Shown here piece by piece: positions 8,072 through 15,601 of a stretch of DNA of 42,137 nucleotides. This DNA is from Lachnospiraceae bacterium MC2017 (GTDB lineage Bacteria; Bacillota; Clostridia; Lachnospirales; Lachnospiraceae). Under the pieces are notes generated by a model. That model did no database searches, was not told where the DNA came from, and was given only the letters and a program-made list of their open reading frames with translations. The translations under genes were made by a program, and so were the position numbers. The first letter of the stretch is position 1, and every line of letters begins with the position of its first letter. Where the stretch lies: assembly GCA_000701625.1 (NCBI GenBank), contig JNJK01000035.1, positions 1 through 42,137 on the forward strand. The letters run 5' to 3'.

Positions 8072-9088
8072 ATGAAGAAAAAATATAGCGAAAAATCGCA
8101 TGAAGAGATAATGAAAGACATTACAGATAAGCTTGAAAAAGGGGTTCAGGAAATATTTGAAAGTGAAAGCTATAAAAATTATCTAAAATGTATGTCCAAA
8201 TTTCATAACTATTCTTTGAACAACACCATACTGATCGCAATGCAAAGACCTGATGCAACGCTTGTCGCTGGTTATCAGTCATGGCAAAAAAATCATGGGC
8301 GTTTTGTAAAAAAAGGCGAAAAGGGAATAAAGATTCTGGCTCCGACACCTTATAAGGTAAAGATGGAAAAAGAAAAGAAAGATCCCATTTCTGGTCAGAC
8401 GATAATAGGATCTGACGGTAAACCCGAAAAGGAAACCATTGAAGTTGACAGAGCATCCTTCCGGATTGCAACTGTATTTGATGTGAGTCAGACAGAGGGG
8501 AAAGAACTTCCTAGCATAGCAGTAAACGAGCTAACCGGTAATGTAGAGGGCTTTGACAGGATACTTGATGCTTTGAAGGAAAGCAGTCCGGTTCCTATAA
8601 GTTTTGATGATATCAGTTCCAGTGCAAAGGGATATTTCAATACAGAGGAAAATCGGATTGCCGTCCAGAAGAACATGAGTCAGCTTCAAACCGTAAAAAC
8701 CCTTATTCATGAAATAGCTCATGCAAAACTTCATTCAATAGATTACAAGGATATTGCTGACAAAGACAACGTTTTTCCAAAAGACCGGAATACTAAAGAA
8801 GTAGAGGCAGAAAGTGTCGCTTATACAGTTTGTCAGCATTATGGTATAGATACTTCCGACTACTCTTTCGGATATATCGCCGGTTGGTCTTCGGGTAAAG
8901 AAATGAAAGAGTTGAAGTCATCACTGGATACTATCAAAACAGCAGCAAGTGAACTGATCCGTGAGATTGATACCAGACTTGAAAGAGAAGAAAAGATTTC
9001 CGTCATACGCATTCTTCATGAGCAAAAGGATAAGGTTCCGGCTATAACATCAGGTCAAAAAAAGCCTGAAATGGCACCGGTATTATGA
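8072..9088 (+). CDS. ArdC-like antirestriction protein with metallopeptidase-like C-terminal domain
   Basis: The protein is 338 residues from the ATG at 8072, chosen over 8042 because AAAGGAGAA lies 6 bases before it. The N-terminal half carries the ArdC single-stranded DNA-binding domain (YLKCMSKFHNYSLNNTILI, then the tract GYQSWQKNHGRFVKKGEKGI at about residues 66-86). The C-terminal half has an HEXXH zinc site (IHEIAHAKLHS at about 209) and a downstream Glu in EVEAESVAY, as in ImmA/IrrE-like peptidases. ArdC proteins carried by plasmids and ICEs protect the incoming single strand from host restriction. The gene is 10 bases upstream of topB and probably co-translated. Confidence 0.85.
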   Translation: MKKKYSEKSHEEIMKDITDKLEKGVQEIFESESYKNYLKCMSKFHNYSLNNTILIAMQRPDATLVAGYQSWQKNHGRFVKKGEKGIKILAPTPYKVKMEKEKKDPISGQTIIGSDGKPEKETIEVDRASFRIATVFDVSQTEGKELPSIAVNELTGNVEGFDRILDALKESSPVPISFDDISSSAKGYFNTEENRIAVQKNMSQLQTVKTLIHEIAHAKLHSIDYKDIADKDNVFPKDRNTKEVEAESVAYTVCQHYGIDTSDYSFGYIAGWSSGKEMKELKSSLDTIKTAASELIREIDTRLEREEKISVIRILHEQKDKVPAITSGQKKPEMAPVL

Positions 9089-9098
9089 GGAGGGAATG

Positions 9099-11186
9099 AT
9101 GAAATTAGTAATAGCAGAAAAGCCTTCGGTCGCACAATCCATAGCAAAAGTGATCGGAGCAGATAAACGTAAAGATGGGTATATGGAAGGTAACGGATAT
9201 ATTGTCAGCTGGTGTGTCGGACATCTGATTGAGTTAGCTGAACCACAGACTTATGAAGACAGGTACGGCAAATGGAATATAGATGACCTTCCAATCATTC
9301 CGTCCAACTGGAAGTATCAGGTATCGGATTCCACAAAAACGCAATATGCCATCATTAAAACACTCATGGAAAGAAGTGATGTTGAAAGCCTTGTCGCAGC
9401 ATGTGATGCCGGGCGTGAAGGTGAACTGATCTTTCGCCTTGTATATCATCAGGCGAACTGTAGGAAACCATTTGAAAGATTATGGATATCCTCTATGGAA
9501 GACTCTGCCATAAGGGAAGGATTTGATTCTTTAAGACCATCATCAGATTATGATGATCTGTATAAAGCGGCTCTTTGCAGAGAGCGTGCAGACTGGATTG
9601 TTGGAATTAATGCCACAAGATTCTTTACAGTCCTATACGGTCAGACACTTAATGTCGGGAGGGTTATGACTCCCACACTTGCAATGACCGTAGAACGTGA
9701 GGCAGAGATAGCAGCATTCAGAAAAGAAAATTTTTATACTGTCGTTCTAAATGTCGATGGAACAGAGTTTTCTTCTGAGCGGTTCAAAAATGAACAGGAA
9801 GCCAAAGCACTTGCTGAAACCTGTAAAAATATAGGATCAGTGCAGATCAAAGATGTCGAAAATAAGAACCGAACTGAAAAGCCGCCGCTTCTGTATGATC
9901 TTACTTCTCTACAGAGAGATGCAAACAGAATCTATGGTTTTACCGCTCAACAGACTCTGGATTACACCCAGAGCCTTTATGAAAAGAAGCTCGTCACTTA
10001 TCCGAGAACCGATGCAAGGTATCTGACAAACGATATGGAAAATATGATACTGGGACTTATCGAATCTCTAAAAGTCCATTTTGCTCCTGATGTGGAAATA
10101 AAAGTAAATGCCGCTCAGGTCTGCAACAGCAGTAAAGTATCAGATCATCATGCGATTATTCCAACAAAATCAATAGCTGATGCAGATTTAACCATTCTTA
10201 CACCGGGAGAATATTCAATACTCGACATCATTTCACAGAGGCTTTTAATGGCTGTCGGAGAGCCATATATCTTCTCGGAAATAGAGATGATCTTGGCATG
10301 TGCGGATAAAGAATTTAAGGCGAAAGGAAAGACCGTTCTGCAAGAAGGATGGAGAAAACTTTGGAAATACTTTGGCTTATCAAAAGAAAAGTCTGAAATA
10401 GTGATTCCGGATTACTCGGTCGGTGAAAATGTAGATATTTCTGACGCAATAGTTAAAGTCGGGCAGACAGAACCAAAGAAACACTTCTCCGAAGACACTC
10501 TCCTAAAAGCAATGGAGAACGCAGGTGCCGATGAGATACCTGATGAAGCAGAAAGAAAAGGACTCGGCACGCCAGCTACACGAGCTGCTGTAATAGAAAA
10601 ACTCATTCGTATCGGGTTCATTACAAGATCCGGAAATCAGAAAACGAAATATCTGATTCCAACGGATAAGGGAAAAGCATTGATCACGGTAATGCCTGAG
10701 CAGATACAGTCTGCATCCCTCACCGCTGACTGGGAACAAAAACTGATTCAGGTCGAGCATGGAGAATATGCAGCGGACCAATTTATGCGTGATATCGATG
10801 ATATGATTCATGGACTCATCTCAACTTATAAGAAACCGGAAGGAGCAGAGATTTTATTTCCACCCAAAAGCGAAAACATGGGTGAAGTAATCGGCAAATG
10901 TCCTCATTGTGGAGGTGATGTGATTGACCGTACAAAAGGGTATTTTTGCAGCAACAGAGATTGTAAATTTGCTATCTGGAAAGATAACGCTTATTTCAAG
11001 AAGATCGGAAGCAAGTTCACTTCAAATATGGCGGAAAACCTTATTAGTACCGGTAAAGTACGTGTTTCTAATCTGACCTCAAAAAAGACCGGAAACACCT
11101 ACTCAGCAACTGTTGTCCTAAGCACAAAAGATGATGGCTCGGTACAGTTTCAAATGGAATTTGACCAGCCAAAGAAAAGGAGGTAA
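9099..11186 (+). CDS. topB: DNA topoisomerase III (type IA)
   Basis: This full-length type IA topoisomerase of about 695 residues relaxes or decatenates DNA through a covalent Tyr-DNA intermediate. The TOPRIM domain is at the N-terminus (KLVIAEKPSVAQSIAKVIG, and the acidic CDAGREGELIF near 107). The active-site Tyr is in LVTYPRTDARYL at about residue 306. A C-terminal zinc ribbon (CPHCGG and CSNRDC, about 600-622) follows. Two ATGs are in tandem at 9096 and 9099; the second is better spaced (5 bases) from AGGAGG. ICE-borne TopB is usual next to the relaxase module and probably helps process the transferred strand. Confidence 0.93.
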   Translation: MKLVIAEKPSVAQSIAKVIGADKRKDGYMEGNGYIVSWCVGHLIELAEPQTYEDRYGKWNIDDLPIIPSNWKYQVSDSTKTQYAIIKTLMERSDVESLVAACDAGREGELIFRLVYHQANCRKPFERLWISSMEDSAIREGFDSLRPSSDYDDLYKAALCRERADWIVGINATRFFTVLYGQTLNVGRVMTPTLAMTVEREAEIAAFRKENFYTVVLNVDGTEFSSERFKNEQEAKALAETCKNIGSVQIKDVENKNRTEKPPLLYDLTSLQRDANRIYGFTAQQTLDYTQSLYEKKLVTYPRTDARYLTNDMENMILGLIESLKVHFAPDVEIKVNAAQVCNSSKVSDHHAIIPTKSIADADLTILTPGEYSILDIISQRLLMAVGEPYIFSEIEMILACADKEFKAKGKTVLQEGWRKLWKYFGLSKEKSEIVIPDYSVGENVDISDAIVKVGQTEPKKHFSEDTLLKAMENAGADEIPDEAERKGLGTPATRAAVIEKLIRIGFITRSGNQKTKYLIPTDKGKALITVMPEQIQSASLTADWEQKLIQVEHGEYAADQFMRDIDDMIHGLISTYKKPEGAEILFPPKSENMGEVIGKCPHCGGDVIDRTKGYFCSNRDCKFAIWKDNAYFKKIGSKFTSNMAENLISTGKVRVSNLTSKKTGNTYSATVVLSTKDDGSVQFQMEFDQPKKRR

Positions 11187-11188
11187 TC

Positions 11189-11527
11189 ATGGCGCAGGAA
11201 AAAGCATGGGATGAAGTAAACGGTCTCGCAGCGGAAGATCCGGATGAAAAGGCGGCAAAAGAAACTATGAACGACTTCTGGAGTAAGAAAAATTATATGT
11301 GTGCTGTCGAAGATTCCGTTGAGCAGAATGATAATCAGTTTGATGGGATAATTAACAATACTCCCGATGATAAAGACAGACAAAAGGAGGAAGCACTTAA
11401 GGTTGAGGAGGAGGAAAATGAGAAAAAAGCCTCAGTGATCAAGAAGCTCAGGGAAGAAAGCAAAGAAAAACCAGCTCCGCCTATCAAGCCTCCGGTTTAT
11501 GAAGAAGAGGAAAGAATCAAGCTATGA
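11189..11527 (+). CDS. Acidic hypothetical protein of the mobilisation operon
   Basis: I do not recognise the family. The 112-residue protein is very rich in Glu, Asp and Lys, has no membrane segment, and its C-terminal third is a charged helix followed by a Pro-rich stretch (KPAPPIKPPVY). It is probably largely disordered or coiled-coil. It begins 2 bases after topB with an AAAGGAGG site inside the end of topB, and overlaps mobC by 4 bases (ATGA), so it is translated as part of the topB-mobC block. A relaxosome accessory role would fit the position but is not shown. Confidence 0.7.
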   Translation: MAQEKAWDEVNGLAAEDPDEKAAKETMNDFWSKKNYMCAVEDSVEQNDNQFDGIINNTPDDKDRQKEEALKVEEEENEKKASVIKKLREESKEKPAPPIKPPVYEEEERIKL

Positions 11528-11868
11528 CCGATCCTTGGAATCGCAAGCGAAAGATTCAGTTAAACTTCCGTGTCTCGGAAAAAGAATATAACCGTATCCG
11601 GGCAAAGATGAAAGAAGCAGGCGTAATAAGTTTAAGTTCCTATCTCAGAAAAATGGCACTGGACGGATATATTGTCTCACTTGATCTATCAGATATCCGG
11701 CAGATGGTAAGGCTTCTAAGCTATTGCAGCAACAACCTCAATCAATATGCTAAGAAAGCAAATGCCAGCGGCAATATCTACCGGGAAGATATCGAAGATC
11801 TGAAGCGAACTCAGAGCGAATTATGGGAACAGACTCGTGAAATATTGAAAAAGCTATCTTGTTTATAA
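11524..11868 (+). CDS. mobC: MobC-like relaxosome accessory protein
   Basis: This 114-residue protein starts with a basic segment and a ribbon-helix-helix-like region (RKIQLNFRVSEKEYNRIRAK, then SLSSYLRKMALDGY at about residues 37-50), followed by a helical C-terminal domain (LSYCSNNLNQYAKKANASG) characteristic of MobC/BfmC-type mobilisation proteins. These bind near oriT and help the relaxase open the strand. The relaxase follows two genes downstream, as expected. The start overlaps the upstream gene by 4 bases. Confidence 0.85.
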   Translation: MTDPWNRKRKIQLNFRVSEKEYNRIRAKMKEAGVISLSSYLRKMALDGYIVSLDLSDIRQMVRLLSYCSNNLNQYAKKANASGNIYREDIEDLKRTQSELWEQTREILKKLSCL

Positions 11869-11872
11869 GAAT

Positions 11873-11897
11873 TTCCTGTCCGAAAAAAGGACAGGAA
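11873..11897 (+). repeat. Inverted repeat just after mobC
   Basis: A perfect 9 bp inverted repeat (TTCCTGTCC and GGACAGGAA) is separated by GAAAAAA and lacks a T tract. Its position between mobC and the relaxase gene makes it either an operon hairpin like the others or part of oriT. The sequence alone does not decide. Confidence 0.5.
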
Positions 11898-11977
11898 TTA
11901 CATAGATTTGACATCCTTGTATTATCGAAATTCCAATCCTACAATGAAATTATCTTAGGGAAAGCGAGGTGCATCAC

Positions 11978-12259
11978 ATGAATATTTTACTTAGAATCGT
12001 ATTATTTCCATTGCTGATAATCCTTGGGATTTTGGGAATCGCAATTGACGGAATCGCAGGTGCGGTATGTTTCATAACAAAACCTCTGGCGTTTCTCTGC
12101 CTGATAGGTACTGTTACAGCATTCTTTATGCTCAATGTACAGACAGGTATCCTATTCGGATTTATCACACTGATGGTATATATCCTGCCATACGGCATTG
12201 ACTGGATCGCCTATGCCTGTGCAGCAATTCGTGATGGGATAAAGGATGCGGTGTACTAA
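11978..12259 (+). CDS. Small membrane protein between mobC and the relaxase
   Basis: The protein is 93 residues from the ATG at 11978, selected because GAGG lies 8 bases upstream (an in-frame GTG at 11969 overlaps that site). It consists of three hydrophobic segments (about residues 3-28, 31-52 and 53-72), then an amphipathic tail ending AAIRDGIKDAVY. Small proteins of this kind recur at this place in Clostridia ICEs, but I cannot assign a function. It stands alone between two hairpins. Confidence 0.7.
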   Translation: MNILLRIVLFPLLIILGILGIAIDGIAGAVCFITKPLAFLCLIGTVTAFFMLNVQTGILFGFITLMVYILPYGIDWIAYACAAIRDGIKDAVY

Positions 12260-12298
12260 TTTCTATGTGATTTCATTATAAAAACTTATAAAGATTTC

Positions 12299-12333
12299 AA
12301 AACAGTGCGGGATGATAAACTGCACTGTTTTTT
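12299..12333 (+). terminator. Stem-loop with T tract before the relaxase gene
   Basis: A perfect 10 bp stem (AAAACAGTGC at 12299-12308 and GCACTGTTTT at 12322-12331) runs into further Ts and is followed at once by the ribosome binding site GGAGGG of the relaxase. It looks like an intrinsic terminator; if the relaxase is in the same operon, read-through must occur. Confidence 0.7.
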
Positions 12334-12348
12334 GTGTGGAGGGAAAAG

Positions 12349-13722
12349 ATGGCTGCGACAAGACTTATACCATTGCATGTAAATAAAGGGAAAACTATCA
12401 GCAAATCACTCTCTGACAGAACCGATTATGCCGAGAATGGAGAAAAGACAGAAGAAGGAAAATATATCTCAAGCTATGAATGTGATCCAAGAACTGTAGA
12501 TGAAGAATTCATGCTTACCAAACAAAGGTATCTCCAAAATGTAGGAAGAGAACGAGATAAAAATGTAATTGCTTATCAGATCAGGCAGTCATTTAAGCCG
12601 GGAGAAGTTACACCAGAGGAAGCAAATAAAATTGGATATGAACTTGCTATGTCTTTCACAAAAGGAAAGCACGCATTTATCGTAGCGACTCATACCGATA
12701 AAGCTCATATACACTCTCACATTATCTTCAATTCCACTGCACTGGATGCACAGCATAAGTTTAGAAATTTCTTCTTATCAAGCTATGCAATCAGAAGAAT
12801 CAGCGACAGACTTTGTATGGAACATGGATTATCTGTTATAACGCCACTTCCTTTCGAACTAAGAAAAAAGCGTACAGATTTTCCTAGAAGAACTACTATC
12901 AGATCTGTGATATGCAATGATATTGAGCAGGCATTATCAAATAAACCTGAGAGTCTGGATGAACTCCTTCGTATGCTCGGAGATATGGGATATGAAATAA
13001 AAAAAGGGAAAAACATCGCTATCAAGGGAAAGAATCAAAAGATGTTTATTCGGCTTAATTCTCTTGATAAAGGATACAGTCAAAATGATCTTGCTGAACG
13101 TATCGAAGGAAAAACGGACTATTACACGGATGAACGCATGAGCTTCCTGGTGGATATAGATCAGAAAATTCGGGAAGGAAAAGGCAAAGGATATGTACGC
13201 TGGGCTAAGCGATTTAATCTGAAACAGATATCAGCGATGATGGCATTTCTACAGGACAATAAGATAAAGAATGCAGATGATCTGAAAGACAGATCCGATG
13301 CTGCTGCACAAAAATTTTCAGAGTTATCGTCCAAGATAAAACAATCCGAATCACGTCTGGCTGAGATTGCCGTGTTAAAAAAGCATATCATAAACTATTC
13401 CAAAACAAGAGAAATTTATATGCAGTACAGAAAGGCAGGATACAGCAAAAAATTTATGGAGGAACACCGAGACGCTATACTTCTTCATAAAGCAGCTAAG
13501 CAGGCTTTTAATGAAATTAGATGCGATAAGCTTCCGAAGGTGAAGGAACTTTCTGAAGAATACGCAAAGGTTCTTTCGGAGAAAAAAGCTGCCTATGCCG
13601 AATACCGGGAAGCAAAAGAAAAGATGCGGCAGTACCAGATTGCAGAACAGATTTATCATGAGATTATGCAGGAAGATAAAGAAAAAGCAGAACGTCAGAG
13701 GCAGGCTGAAATGGAAAAATAG
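12349..13722 (+). CDS. MOBP-type relaxase (MobA/VirD2-like)
   Basis: The protein is 457 residues from the ATG at 12349, with GGAGGG at 5 bases; an in-frame ATG at 12334 lies within the hairpin. The nickase domain occupies roughly residues 1-200. Motif III is the three-His metal site HTDKAHIHSHIIFNS at about 117-131. The candidate nucleophile Tyr is in the N-terminal region (SDRTDYAENG, about residue 28). The C-terminal half is a long charged coiled coil (residues 300-455). It would cut one strand at oriT and lead it through the channel. A second basic DNA-binding segment (KGKNIAIKGKNQKMFIRL) lies near 225. Confidence 0.92.
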   Translation: MAATRLIPLHVNKGKTISKSLSDRTDYAENGEKTEEGKYISSYECDPRTVDEEFMLTKQRYLQNVGRERDKNVIAYQIRQSFKPGEVTPEEANKIGYELAMSFTKGKHAFIVATHTDKAHIHSHIIFNSTALDAQHKFRNFFLSSYAIRRISDRLCMEHGLSVITPLPFELRKKRTDFPRRTTIRSVICNDIEQALSNKPESLDELLRMLGDMGYEIKKGKNIAIKGKNQKMFIRLNSLDKGYSQNDLAERIEGKTDYYTDERMSFLVDIDQKIREGKGKGYVRWAKRFNLKQISAMMAFLQDNKIKNADDLKDRSDAAAQKFSELSSKIKQSESRLAEIAVLKKHIINYSKTREIYMQYRKAGYSKKFMEEHRDAILLHKAAKQAFNEIRCDKLPKVKELSEEYAKVLSEKKAAYAEYREAKEKMRQYQIAEQIYHEIMQEDKEKAERQRQAEMEK

Positions 13723-13816
13723 GATTTTGGGGGAGAAAGATCTCGGCTCCCAATTATTTTTTTGCATTTGTTCTTAGTGTTTCGCAGAAACGCGTAGCTT
13801 TCGTTGCAGACGAAAA

Positions 13817-13852
13817 TCAGGGGCTTGGGGATAATCCCTGACGAGCTTTTTT
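13817..13852 (+). terminator. Probable terminator of the mobilisation operon
   Basis: The stem TCAGGG/CCCTGA (13817-13822 with 13836-13841) is followed by CGAGC and six Ts. It lies about 95 bases after the relaxase stop codon. The stem is modest, so confidence is moderate. Confidence 0.5.
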
Positions 13853-13872
13853 GCATCTGGCTAGCCAGATGC
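13853..13872. repeat. Perfect 20 bp palindrome
   Basis: GCATCTGGCTAGCCAGATGC reads the same on both strands without a loop. It directly follows the T tract of the terminator. It could be a protein-binding site (operator or recombination site) at the edge of the cargo or a second terminator arm. Confidence 0.7.
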
Positions 13873-13967
13873 ATTGCTCGCACAAACTGTGTCACACGGT
13901 AACACAGATAGATAGAAATAGGGTATGATTTTTTATAACCTAAGAGTTAAAAAAAAGATTTATGTGT

Positions 13968-13973
13968 TATAAT
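13968..13973 (+). promoter_or_regulatory. Candidate -10 box of the defence-island promoter
   Basis: A perfect TATAAT lies 35 bases before the ATG of the winged-helix gene in very AT-rich DNA. No good -35 hexamer is visible at 16-18 bases upstream (GAGTTA is the nearest), so the promoter may be weak or activator-dependent. Confidence 0.5.
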
Positions 13974-14008
13974 TATTTTGTCTTATTGCGCAGCGTAGAA
14001 GGGAAAAT

Positions 14009-14293
14009 ATGGGAATAAATCTTTTTTTAAATGACAGTTATAAACTATTAGAATTGCTATTTGATAATCAAACTATAGTACTGGATAAAAAAATAGTTCC
14101 TATTACGCAGAATGAAATTGGAAATGCATTAGGAATGTCAAAAGCAAAAGTTAATTTGTTGATAGGACAGCTTCAAAATGAAGGATATGTGTCCATTGAG
14201 GGCAGGGGAAAATATGTTCTATCGGAAAAAGCAATACTACTAATTAAGACAATGCGCAGAACAGACAACAGATTAGTTAAAAATGAAAGATGA
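14009..14293 (+). CDS. Small winged-helix transcriptional regulator of the defence island
   Basis: This 94-residue protein has a helix-turn-helix at about residues 35-60 (ITQNEIGNALGMSKAKVNLL) and a wing-like segment after it (GYVSIEGRGKYVLSEKA), as in MarR/IclR-type winged-helix proteins. No ligand domain is present. The nearest recognition is therefore only winged-helix DNA-binding protein. It is the first gene of the island, 9 bases upstream of the cytosine methyltransferase, so it probably controls the operon, perhaps its own promoter. Preceding bases show GAAGGG as ribosome binding site. Confidence 0.75.
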   Translation: MGINLFLNDSYKLLELLFDNQTIVLDKKIVPITQNEIGNALGMSKAKVNLLIGQLQNEGYVSIEGRGKYVLSEKAILLIKTMRRTDNRLVKNER

Positions 14294-14302
14294 TAAACAA
14301 AA

Positions 14303-15586
14303 ATGTTTAAGAAAGGTAATGAATCACTTAATTTCATAGATTTATTTGCAGGGGCAGGCGGATTATCAGAAGGTTTTATCCAAGCAGGCTTTAATCCAAT
14401 TGCTCATGTAGAAATGAATACACCGGCAGCGCAGACATTGGAAACACGGGCTGCTTATTTGTATTTAAAGAATCGTGGAAGGGCGATTCAATGGTATTAC
14501 CAATATGAGAGAGGGGAAATAACTCGCGAACAACTATTTAATCATGTGCCAGAGGCAGTAACTAAAACGATTATTAATGCGGAAATGTCTAAGAAGACGC
14601 TTCCGGGCATTTTTGCGCGTGTTGATGAGATTATGGAAGAAGATGGTGTGGATCATGTGGATGTTATTATAGGTGGTCCGCCATGCCAAGCATACTCATT
14701 GGTTGGAAGAGCACAAAGCAGTCACATGTTAGTTCCGATGGATGAAGATCCAAGGAATGAACTTTATAAAATGTATACGGGATTCTTGAAAAAATATAAG
14801 CCCAAGATGTTTGTGTTCGAAAATGTTGCTGGAATAACTTCTGCACGTGATGGCCAAGTTTTTAAAGAACTACAAGATGCACTTGATAAAGTAGGATATG
14901 TAGCGGTTCCTCAATTAAAAAATGCTGCAGATTTTGGAGTGCTTCAAAATCGTAAGCGAATGATAATAATTGGATGGAGAAAGGGAACAAACCATTTTTA
15001 CCCGGATTTTGCACCGAATAGAAGTGATGCCGTTGTTTGGGATTTGTTAAGTGATTTAGATACAGTAAATAGAGGCGAAGAGAACAATGCATATCGTCTA
15101 AACTATGATGACTGTAGTAATTACTTGAAGAGAAACAAGATTAGAACAAGAAATGATGTTGTAACGCATCACATTGCTAGACCCAATAATCCGCGTGATG
15201 TGCAGATATATGAAATGGCAATACAAGCATATAACGATGGTGGAAGAAGAATAAGTTATGATCAGCTTCCAGAGGAATTAAAAACTCATCGCAACCAAAC
15301 TTCTTTTAAAGATCGATTTAAAGTAGTTGAAGGTAATGACCATGCTTGTCACACAGTGTTGGCTCATCTTGCAAAAGATGGACATTATTTTATTCATCCG
15401 GATATTGCTCAGTCTAGATCGATTACTGTCCGCGAGGCGGCTAGATTACAAACATTTCCGGATAATTACTACTTTGAGGGGAATCGTGGTGAAAAGTTTA
15501 ATCAGATAGGAAATGCTGTGCCACCTATGATGGCAAAGGTTATAGCAGAGGAATTAAAAAAGCAGCTGGTAGATTCTGAAGAATAA
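14303..15586 (+). CDS. drmMII: DNA (cytosine-5) methyltransferase, DISARM class 2 DrmMII-like
   Basis: The 427-residue enzyme transfers a methyl group from S-adenosylmethionine to C5 of cytosine. The conserved blocks are in order: motif I FIDLFAGAGGLSEGF (about residues 11-25), motif IV GGPPCQAYSLVG with the catalytic Cys (about 124-135), motif VI FENVAG (about 172), motif VIII QNRKRMIIIGWR (about 215), and IX/X with ARLQTFPD and QIGNAVPP near the C-terminus (about 380-410). In DISARM the methylase marks host DNA as self. The assignment to drmMII rests on neighbours drmA, drmB and drmC on the same strand, not on sequence alone; a solitary type II methylase remains possible. Ribosome binding site is weak. 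Confidence 0.85.
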   Translation: MFKKGNESLNFIDLFAGAGGLSEGFIQAGFNPIAHVEMNTPAAQTLETRAAYLYLKNRGRAIQWYYQYERGEITREQLFNHVPEAVTKTIINAEMSKKTLPGIFARVDEIMEEDGVDHVDVIIGGPPCQAYSLVGRAQSSHMLVPMDEDPRNELYKMYTGFLKKYKPKMFVFENVAGITSARDGQVFKELQDALDKVGYVAVPQLKNAADFGVLQNRKRMIIIGWRKGTNHFYPDFAPNRSDAVVWDLLSDLDTVNRGEENNAYRLNYDDCSNYLKRNKIRTRNDVVTHHIARPNNPRDVQIYEMAIQAYNDGGRRISYDQLPEELKTHRNQTSFKDRFKVVEGNDHACHTVLAHLAKDGHYFIHPDIAQSRSITVREAARLQTFPDNYYFEGNRGEKFNQIGNAVPPMMAKVIAEELKKQLVDSEE

Positions 15587-15601
15587 TTAGGAGATGATCT
15601 G

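Larger units (their letters stand above)
13723..14008 (+). other. Hairpin-rich junction between relaxase and defence island
   Basis: There is no gene in these 286 bases. From left to right there is a T-run, small hairpins (GTTT/AAAC and TTTCG/CGAAA around 13778-13816), a terminator-like stem, a 20 bp palindrome, a short repeat TGTGT/ACACA near 13889-13907, and a promoter-like sequence before the next gene. Base composition shifts from the mixed ICE backbone to clearly AT-rich DNA within this stretch, so it is the probable left boundary of the cargo. Confidence 0.6.

Noticed and set aside
11898-11977. TTGACA at 11908 as promoter or oriT nick region before the small membrane protein
   Set aside because: No suitable -10 at 16-18 bases, and no known oriT core recognised; only the hairpin at 11873 is reported.
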